From G963676095 sp963676095 (lineage in GTDB: Bacteria > Bacteroidota > Bacteroidia > Bacteroidales > Prolixibacteraceae): a stretch of DNA of 64,000 bases. Made by a program: the position numbers and the translations under genes. The DNA is taken from the NCBI GenBank assembly GCA_963676095.1, contig OY781040.1, positions 2,046,001 to 2,110,000 on the forward strand, written 5' to 3'. Shown one piece after another: positions 63,490-64,000 of the stretch (position 1 is the stretch's first letter; every line of letters starts with the position of its first letter). Below the pieces are notes generated by a model. That model ran no database searches. It was not told where the DNA came from and was given only the letters and a program-made list of their open reading frames with translations.

Positions 63490-64000
63490 ATGAAATTCAA
63501 CAACATTCTGGAAACAATCGGCAACACGCCATTGGTAAAAATCAATCACCTGTTCCCCAAGGAATATGAGGTTTACGTGAAAGTAGAAAAAACCAATCCG
63601 GGAGGAAGCATTAAAGACAGGATTGCCCTGGCAATGATTGAAGATGCAGAAAAAAAGGGCATTTTAACCCCCGAAACACTGATCGTTGAACCGACTTCAG
63701 GGAATACCGGCATCGGACTGGCCCTGGTTTCCGCGGTAAAAGGATATAAACTGGTTCTGGTTATGCCGGAATCCATGTCCATCGAACGTCGCCGGATTTT
63801 ATCGGCCTATGGGGCAGAGCTGGTACTCACGCCAAAAGAAAAAGGGATGAAAGGGGCAATCGCCAAGGCAGAAGAAATCGCGGCAGAAAATCCCAGGGTA
63901 TGGATTCCTTCCCAGTTCGAAAATGAGGCAAATATTGAAGCCCACAGGAGAAACACGGCACAGGAAATCCTGAAAGATTTCCCTGAAGGGTTCGATTTTC
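63490..64000 (+). CDS. cysK: Cysteine synthase (O-acetylserine sulfhydrylase), 5' part only
   Basis: The frame is open from the ATG at 63490 to the window end (170 codons). It begins MKFNNILETIGNTPLVKI, carries the PLP lysine Lys42 in NPGGSIKDR, the phosphate-binding loop PTSGNTGIGLAL, and LVMPESMSIERRR, all typical of CysK. It makes cysteine from O-acetylserine and sulfide. The C-terminal half is outside the window. Expression is probably tuned by the leader at 63331-63466. Confidence 0.95.
   Translation, partial: MKFNNILETIGNTPLVKINHLFPKEYEVYVKVEKTNPGGSIKDRIALAMIEDAEKKGILTPETLIVEPTSGNTGIGLALVSAVKGYKLVLVMPESMSIERRRILSAYGAELVLTPKEKGMKGAIAKAEEIAAENPRVWIPSQFENEANIEAHRRNTAQEILKDFPEGFDF

Overview
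The window looks like chromosomal DNA of a member of the Bacteroidota, most likely Bacteroidales/Marinilabiliales-like (order is an inference). Support comes from three SusC-type TonB-dependent receptors, two of them paired with SusD lipoproteins, a hybrid two-component sensor with a C-terminal AraC domain, two ECF-sigma/FecR pairs, a FeoA-FeoB fusion, few Shine-Dalgarno sequences, and promoter boxes of the Bacteroidetes type (TTTG / TAnnTTTG). No rRNA, tRNA, CRISPR array, insertion sequence or prophage was seen.

Layout. (1) 1-3971: the 5' end of a SusC receptor with its FecR anti-sigma factor and ECF sigma factor on the minus strand, and a divergent AraC regulator. (2) 4148-21415: mostly housekeeping and accessory metabolism: acyl-CoA dehydrogenase, a YccS-like membrane protein, an M20 dipeptidase, an acyl-CoA synthetase, a VOC protein, a small secreted protein, a membrane LytTR regulator, a DUF3109 protein, GpmI, FeoAB with its Cys-rich partner, and a TPR protein. 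(3) 21786-41698: a polysaccharide- or glycoprotein-utilisation locus: GH127 beta-L-arabinofuranosidase, GH43 with CBM32-like and LamG domains, a 917-residue unassigned secreted protein, an S9 peptidase and a zinc-peptidase-like protein in one run ending at a perfect 23-bp terminator hairpin, then a hybrid two-component regulator and a SusC/SusD pair. (4) 42057-52417: a second locus under ECF-sigma/FecR control with a paralogous SusC/SusD pair, a lipoprotein with three copies of one beta-rich module, and an HExxH lipoprotein ending in the same module. (5) 52848-64000: radC (apparent frameshift), upp, speA, an ArgE-like deacetylase, a DUF502 protein, a TerC protein, a NatAB-like ABC exporter and the start of cysK. 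Mosaic repeats fill the gaps around speA.

How the parts fit. Region 3 pairs arabinofuranosidases with peptidases, which suggests growth on arabinosylated (hydroxyproline-rich) glycoprotein or arabinan-type glycans. The hybrid sensor at 32441 probably controls both the enzyme operon and susC, because a 26-nt motif (20/26 identical) lies upstream of both. Region 4 looks like a duplicated transport pair recruited to another regulator and to new surface lipoproteins.

The most interesting non-coding signal is upstream of cysK at 63331-63466. A 24-codon open frame carries four Cys codons within six positions (MCMCCC), followed by an intrinsic terminator whose 5' arm can instead pair with a segment inside the end of that frame. 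This is a textbook layout for cysteine-sensing transcription attenuation.
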